Shown: positions 25,475 through 29,368 of the stretch, in pieces
Numbering within the stretch: position 1 is the stretch's first letter
Layout of the letters: each line of letters opens with the position of its first letter
Source: Blastocatellia bacterium
Lineage (GTDB): Bacteria > Acidobacteriota > Blastocatellia > UBA7656 > JADIYM01
Assembly (NCBI GenBank): GCA_016705245.1
Contig: JADIYM010000032.1
Span: forward strand, 1-29,368
Length of the DNA stretch: 29,368 nt
Reading direction: 5' to 3'
The notes under the pieces: generated by a model
The model's input: the letters and a program-made list of their open reading frames with translations, nothing else
Told to the model about the DNA's origin: nothing
Database searches by the model: none
Made by a program: the position numbers and the translations under genes

Positions 25475-26137
25475 ATGAAATTGGATCAATCGTTCGAAGC
25501 GCTCAGTGATGAGCTCGTGGAAGTTGGAGAGATGCTGAAGGGCCGCCGCGGATTCATCAAGGCCGGCATGCTGGCTGGTGCGGCGACGACCTTCGCGATG
25601 CTTGCAGCAAACGAGGTCTCGGCACAGGAGAAGATGAAGGAAGAGAAGGAAGAGAAGAAGGGCAAGAGCGGCAAGGACAAGAAGGGCAAGGGCGGAGCCG
25701 AAGGCGACATCGCGATCGTCAATATCGCACTGGCCCTCGAGTACCAGGCCATCTACGCCTACGACGTAGCGGCCAGCACCGGTCTGCTTTCGGCCGGAAC
25801 GAAGGGTGTTGCCCTGCTGTTCCAGTCGCAGCACAAGGAGCATGCCGCGCTTGAGGAGAACGCCATCAAGAGCATGGGCGGCACACCGGTCGCCAGAATG
25901 GAGAAGTACGACCTTGGCGATCTCTCGAAGATCAAGACGGAGAAGGACTTGCTCGGATTCGCGCTCGGCAAGGAAGCCGGTGCGGCCTCGGCGTACATGG
26001 GTGTTCTCGCCCAGCTGACGAGCAAGGACCTCATCCCGGTCGTTGCCGGCATTGGCGCGAACGAGGCTCAGCACGCCGCTCTTCTGCGGTTTGCGATGGG
26101 CGAAGCGAATCCCGTTCCGATGGCGGTCGTGAAGTAG
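25475..26137 (+). CDS. Tat-exported ferritin-like domain protein
   Basis: A 220-residue protein. A twin-arginine signal (GRRGFIKAG, Arg24-Arg25, then a hydrophobic stretch to VSAQ) implies export of a folded, cofactor-loaded protein. A Lys/Glu-rich linker (about 51-75) follows, then a four-helix ferritin-like domain (about 80-215). Candidate metal ligands are Glu89 in LEYQAIYAYD, His120, His123 and Glu127 or Glu128 in QHKEHAALEE, and the Glu/His pair of EAQHAALL near the C-terminus. Members of this Tat ferritin-like group are often listed as dessication-related or DUF4439 relatives; the true activity (iron storage, oxidase, peroxide use) is unknown. The ATG at 25475 has TGGAGGA upstream. A cytochrome c gene follows after 126 nt on the same strand. 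Confidence 0.88.
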   Translation: MKLDQSFEALSDELVEVGEMLKGRRGFIKAGMLAGAATTFAMLAANEVSAQEKMKEEKEEKKGKSGKDKKGKGGAEGDIAIVNIALALEYQAIYAYDVAASTGLLSAGTKGVALLFQSQHKEHAALEENAIKSMGGTPVARMEKYDLGDLSKIKTEKDLLGFALGKEAGAASAYMGVLAQLTSKDLIPVVAGIGANEAQHAALLRFAMGEANPVPMAVVK

Positions 26138-26174
26138 GGACGACTCTGCGTCACTTCCAGATTGCCCGGCTAAG

Positions 26175-26219
26175 TGTCCGGCCGGTCCTTTCCCCGAAGG
26201 GAAGGGATCGAGCCGGACA
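26175..26219 (+). other. Strong hairpin between the ferritin-like and cytochrome c genes
   Basis: The outer stem TGTCCGGC/GCCGGACA (26175-26182 and 26212-26219) is perfect. The inner stem TCCTTTCCC/GGGAAGGGA (26186-26194 and 26199-26207) has one G-T pair and closes a CGAA tetraloop. No T-run follows, so a simple intrinsic terminator is unlikely. It may adjust the ratio of the two products by attenuation, or mark an mRNA processing site. Confidence 0.6.
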
Positions 26220-26263
26220 TCGGCAGGGACAGATTGAACGACAGTACGAAGGACCAGTAGACG

Positions 26264-26611
26264 ATGACGAAACATGTGATTTCCATAACCGTCGCGGCGA
26301 TTGCCCTTGGAGCCGCGACGCTGCTTCCCGGGAAGACCGTCGCCCGTCCAGTGGCGGACGTGGCGGAAGGCAAGGCTGTTTTCAACGCAAGCTGTGAGCA
26401 GTGCCATAGTGCGACGTCGAAGGACGTGAAGGTCGGGCCAGGCCTGTTGGGGCTCTTCAAGGGTGGGAAGCTGCCGGCGTCAGGAAAGCCGGTGACGGAC
26501 GCGAACGTCCGGGCGCGGATCCTAAGCGGCGGAGGCGGGATGCCGGCGTTCAAGGGGTCGCTCTCGGATGCCCAGGTCGCGAGCGTCATCGCGTACCTGC
26601 GGACGTTGTAA
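26264..26611 (+). CDS. Exported class I cytochrome c
   Basis: A 115-residue single-haem periplasmic cytochrome. A signal peptide (about 1-28) precedes Cys44-Glu-Gln-Cys47-His48, the haem c attachment site, and Met93 in GGMPAF is the sixth ligand. The C-terminal helix VASVIAYLRTL is typical. The VGPGLLGLFK segment suits the small soluble class. It would carry single electrons in the periplasm. The gene follows the ferritin-like gene on the same strand with a hairpin between them, so electrons released or used by the ferritin-like domain could pass through it; this link is inferred. GAAGGA lies about 10 nt before the ATG. Confidence 0.93.
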   Translation: MTKHVISITVAAIALGAATLLPGKTVARPVADVAEGKAVFNASCEQCHSATSKDVKVGPGLLGLFKGGKLPASGKPVTDANVRARILSGGGGMPAFKGSLSDAQVASVIAYLRTL

Positions 26612-26624
26612 ATCGAGGATATCT

Positions 26625-26711
26625 CGCGCAAAGGCGCAGAGGCGCAAAGAAGCCGCAAAGGCATATGATTGGTGACTTTGCGGCTTCTTTGCGCCTCTGC
26701 GCCTTTGCGCG
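26625..26711. repeat. Repeat C3: perfect 36-bp inverted repeat of the GCGCAAAGG family
   Basis: The arms 26625-26660 and 26676-26711 are exact reverse complements with a 15-nt loop, built of GGCGCAAA and GGCGCAGA octamers. It fills the gap between the convergent cytochrome c and glmM genes, 13 nt from one stop and 8 nt from the other. Like A2, it is placed as a bidirectional transcript end. Confidence 0.92.
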
Positions 26712-26719
26712 GACTTTCT

Positions 26720-28063
26720 CTATCCGAGCGTCGCCCGAATCGCCGCGGCAATCCGTTCGGCCTGCTGCGCAATCACGGCCTGCTGCCGACCTTCGATCAT
26801 CACGCGAGCCAACCGCTCTGTCCCTGAGTATCGCAACAGCAGCCTGCCACTTCCCGCCAACTCTCGCTCAACCTCCGCCGCGGTCGCGGCGATGGCCGGG
26901 ACGTCGCCAAATGGCCGCTTTTCGAGGACCGGGACGTTCACAAGTATCTGCGGATACGTCTCCATTCCGCTGGCCAACTCCGACAGTGAGCGCCCCTCGC
27001 GCCGCATGGCTCGCAGCACCTCGAGCGCCGTGACCATTCCGTCGCCGGCCAGCGAAATCCTGGGGAATATTACGTGCCCGGACTGCTCGCCGCCGACGGA
27101 GGCGCCGGTCGTCAAGAGCTCCTCGAGGACGTATTTGTCGCCGACATCCGCCCGCGAAAGCTCGATGCCGCGGGCCTTGAGCGCGATCTCGAGTCCGATG
27201 TTCGACATGACCGTCGCGACGACCCGACGCCCCTCGAGTTGACCGCGGGCGTCGAGGTCCATGGCGAGCAGGAACATGATGCGGTCACCATCGACCACCG
27301 AAGCATTCGCGTCGACGAAGAGCGCGCGGTCCGCGTCGCCGTCGAAGGCCACACCGATGTCGGCACCGCGGGCGGCGACTTCCGACTGCAATCCGGCGAG
27401 GTGGAGCGATCCGCATCCCTTATTGATGTTGCGGCCGTCGGGCTCGACGCCGATGGCCGAGACCGAAGCACCGAGCTCACGGAAGAGCCGGGGCGCCTGT
27501 TCGTAGGCGGCTCCGTTCGCGCAATCGAGCACGACACTGAGTCCTGTCAGGTCGAGGCCGGCTGCCACTTCGGTTCGGACGTGTTCTCGATAGTGGTCGG
27601 CATGCCAGGGCTGCTCTTCGACGGTGGCGATTTCGGACGTAGCGGGCGCGTCGGCCTCGTGAACAAGGGCCTCGATTGCACGTTCCGCTTCTTCGTCGAG
27701 CTTTCGCCCCGAGGGCGAGAAGACCTTTATACCATTGTCATTGAACGGGTTATGCGATGCCGTGACGATGACGCCGGCGTCGTAGCCTTCCAGTCTCGTG
27801 ATGACCGCAATCCCGGGCGTCGAGATGACGCCGGAAACGTCGACCTCGCCGCCCTCGGCGTGGATTCCGGCGGCGAGTTCAGCCTCGACTCGCGGACCCG
27901 ATTCCCGGGTGTCACGGCCAAGAACGACCTTGGGTGGTCGACCCAACCGCAAAGCCAGAACGCGTGCCAGCGCCCGCCCAATTGTGAAGACCGTACCGTC
28001 GTCGAGCGGAAACTCGCCCGCCTTGCCTCGAATCCCATCCGTCCCAAAGAGTTGCCGTTGCAT
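26720..28063 (-). CDS. glmM: Phosphoglucosamine mutase
   Basis: Interconverts glucosamine-6-phosphate and glucosamine-1-phosphate for UDP-GlcNAc, peptidoglycan and lipopolysaccharide. The 447-residue length is normal. The catalytic phosphoserine is Ser103 in TASHNP, the magnesium loop is DGDADR, the sugar-binding loop has GGEQSGH, and the phosphate site is RYSGTE. The N-terminal LFGTDGIRG is diagnostic for GlmM. The ATG at 28063 is chosen because the family sequence begins there; the open frame continues 12 codons upstream to 28099. No folP, cdaA or glmS is adjacent, unlike in many bacteria. Confidence 0.96.
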   Translation of the reverse strand: MQRQLFGTDGIRGKAGEFPLDDGTVFTIGRALARVLALRLGRPPKVVLGRDTRESGPRVEAELAAGIHAEGGEVDVSGVISTPGIAVITRLEGYDAGVIVTASHNPFNDNGIKVFSPSGRKLDEEAERAIEALVHEADAPATSEIATVEEQPWHADHYREHVRTEVAAGLDLTGLSVVLDCANGAAYEQAPRLFRELGASVSAIGVEPDGRNINKGCGSLHLAGLQSEVAARGADIGVAFDGDADRALFVDANASVVDGDRIMFLLAMDLDARGQLEGRRVVATVMSNIGLEIALKARGIELSRADVGDKYVLEELLTTGASVGGEQSGHVIFPRISLAGDGMVTALEVLRAMRREGRSLSELASGMETYPQILVNVPVLEKRPFGDVPAIAATAAEVERELAGSGRLLLRYSGTERLARVMIEGRQQAVIAQQAERIAAAIRATLG

Positions 28064-28520
28064 CGCCGGATTGTAAAGCACGGGAGCAAAGTTGCGCATC
28101 GACGGGATGCGCGCGAGACGTCAGAGCAGGCGAAATGCCCGCGCGCGCTTCCCGCCCGTGGCGGAATTGTGACTCGGCACGTGTCAGACGTGAGGCCGGT
28201 TCAAAGCTCGGACGCACAACCGACAACGAGTCGCCGAGTCGTGTTAACCCTTGCCGTTGCAGGACTTCAGGTGCTCGGGCTTTTTGTTAGGGCGTCGCCG
28301 GAAACGCGGTTGGCTCGTCGACTCGACCGTGAAGCGCAGCGGCACGAAGTTTGCACCTCCTTGGCCGTATATCGAACCGCTTATCGAGTCTCGATGCGGA
28401 GCAGATTCGTGACCACTCGCAAGCGACCGTCGTTCCAGGGCAATCGACGTCGAAGCGCGCGCAGCCGCCGTGCGTGCAAGAGGCCCTTGATCGAATTCGA
28501 CTTCCAGGAAGGAGAGTGTG
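28064..28520. promoter_or_regulatory. Divergent 457-nt region between glmM and the membrane protein gene
   Basis: No gene is visible; the open frames here are extensions of antisense shadows. Both flanking genes point outward, so their promoters should be here. Two small palindromes are seen: GCGCATC/GATGCGC (28094-28100 and 28106-28112), 31-49 nt before the glmM start, and CACGT/ACGTG (28178-28182 and 28188-28192). Either could be an operator or a leader hairpin. I see no convincing -35 and -10 pair. AGGAAGGAG (28506-28514) is the ribosome site of the next gene. Confidence 0.4.
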
Positions 28521-29368
28521 GTGCGTCTGTCACTCCGAACGCAATTCTCGTTGATGACTATCCCCCTGGCGATCGCGCTCGCCCTGCTCCTGGCAGGGCT
28601 GGTCACCCGATCGCGACAGCTCGATGGACGACTTGCAGACCTTCAACTGACGACGCAACGCGTACTGGCGCTCGAACATCTCGCCGCGGCGGTCAACGCG
28701 GAGATGAAGGTCTACTGGGTAGCGGTGTTGCACGACGACATGAGTGAGTTCGACGGGACGTCGAGCGCGCGTGTGGAGAGTGAGGTTGCCCTCAGTGCCA
28801 CCAAGGCATTGTACGCTCAGCCGGGCGGACGCCCCGCCTCGGAAGCGGCCGAGGTCGCGGGCATCCTCGAGTCGATCGAACGCGACTATCGTAGCGCCTC
28901 CGCGCTCGGAGTGAACGCCGTTGCCCTTCTGGCCACAGGACGGCGCGACCTCGCGGTGCGGATTCTTGTCGAGGATCTCGAGAGCATCACCGATGGGAAG
29001 TTGTTTGACGTGGTCAATTTGCTTGGGCGACGCGAAGAGGCGGCGGCGCGCGAGCATCTGGCTCGGCTCGAAGGAGCGACGGAATCCTTCGTGCTTCTCA
29101 CGCTGCTCGAGAATCGCGCGCGTGTGGCTTCGCTGGCGGCACGCATTTCCGAGTCGGTCTCGCTCAGTCGTGTCACCGGACTGCTGCATCGCGAGTCGAA
29201 GGAATACGGCGACGTCGTACTCAGTGGCGGTGGCGGCGTCGATCTCGAAGAAATCCAGAAGCTGCGTGTTGAGATCGACGTAGCGCTGGAGTCCCTGAAG
29301 GTCACATCGGTTCTCAGGAAGGCGGATGAAGGCGATTCGGAGCTTCCGGTAAAGGCGCTCGTCGAGGA
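28521..29368 (+). CDS. Membrane-anchored sensor-like protein, 3' end outside the window
   Basis: The first 282 codons of an open frame without stops that leaves the window. A GTG at 28521 (another directly before it at 28518) has AAGGAG 6 nt upstream. The N-terminus has a short basic tail, one membrane helix (about 11-30, MTIPLAIALALLLAGLV), then a long helical region without Cys and rich in Ala, Leu, Glu and Arg. This is the layout of the extracytoplasmic helical sensor part of histidine kinases, cyclase or chemoreceptor proteins. No second membrane helix or signalling domain is reached, so the output domain is unknown. It is one of the few genes here not followed by another feature. Confidence 0.75.
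   Translation, partial: MRLSLRTQFSLMTIPLAIALALLLAGLVTRSRQLDGRLADLQLTTQRVLALEHLAAAVNAEMKVYWVAVLHDDMSEFDGTSSARVESEVALSATKALYAQPGGRPASEAAEVAGILESIERDYRSASALGVNAVALLATGRRDLAVRILVEDLESITDGKLFDVVNLLGRREEAAAREHLARLEGATESFVLLTLLENRARVASLAARISESVSLSRVTGLLHRESKEYGDVVLSGGGGVDLEEIQKLRVEIDVALESLKVTSVLRKADEGDSELPVKALVE

Noticed and set aside
26175..26219. Rho-independent terminator after the ferritin-like gene
   Set aside because: The hairpin is strong, but no T-run follows; kept only as a structured element.
3860..26711. CRISPR array
   Set aside because: The repeats are inverted pairs scattered at gene ends, without regular spacers or cas genes.
27074..28747. 557-codon + strand open frame opposite glmM and across the intergenic region
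   Set aside because: glmM on the other strand is unmistakable, and the frame also conflicts with the membrane protein gene.

Overview
This is a 29.4-kb stretch of high-GC bacterial chromosome with about 22 genes on both strands, short intergenic gaps, no rRNA or tRNA, and no phage or IS module. Gram-negative features include a TonB-like protein, signal peptides, a Tat-type signal, a c-type cytochrome and a Reeler/FG-GAP protein. Together with a microcompartment locus and very frequent inverted-repeat elements at gene ends, they suggest an uncultured soil or sediment bacterium, most likely Acidobacteriota. That placement is an inference; no marker gene in the window fixes it.

Layout. Positions 1-1991 (+) are the edge of a bacterial microcompartment (BMC) locus: a PduS-like flavin/Fe-S protein overlaps a PduT-like shell protein that keeps the cluster cysteine. 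After a structured intergenic stretch, 2180-4828 (+) holds a beta-carbonic anhydrase, a VOC protein, a methyltransferase and an NAD(P)-binding oxidoreductase. From 4906 to 12052 (-) lie hflX, the TldE/PmbA and TldD peptidase pair, a mitochondrial DECR1-type dienoyl-CoA reductase and a CNNM/CorC-like membrane protein. A divergent endonuclease/phosphatase-fold gene (12140-13261, +) follows. From 13382 to 19195 (-) come a secreted CxxCH/FG-GAP protein, an acidic protein of unknown function, a zinc-ribbon subtilase without a signal peptide, and an acetyltransferase. A radical SAM gene (19425-21149, +) then converges on a TPR gene (-). A secreted aspartic protease-like gene (+) runs into a TonB-like gene (-). 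A YheT-like hydrolase, a Tat-exported ferritin-like protein and a cytochrome c are on the + strand, converging on glmM (-). The window ends in the first 282 codons of a membrane protein (+).

Three points stand out. (1) Nine inverted or half-inverted repeats of three unrelated sequences all have arms built from roughly 8-nt units, and eight of the nine lie within about 30 nt of a stop codon. (2) tldD and the subtilase gene each need one base changed in a short G/C run to restore full-length family sequence; these are either indel errors or real lesions. (3) The aspartic protease frame loses recognisable protein sequence exactly where a repeat begins, and continues open, antisense to the TonB-like gene.

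Functionally this is mostly housekeeping and accessory metabolism. The linked sets visible here are the PduS/PduT electron-transfer pair, TldD/TldE, the ferritin-like/cytochrome c pair, and possibly the subtilase with its acidic neighbour.
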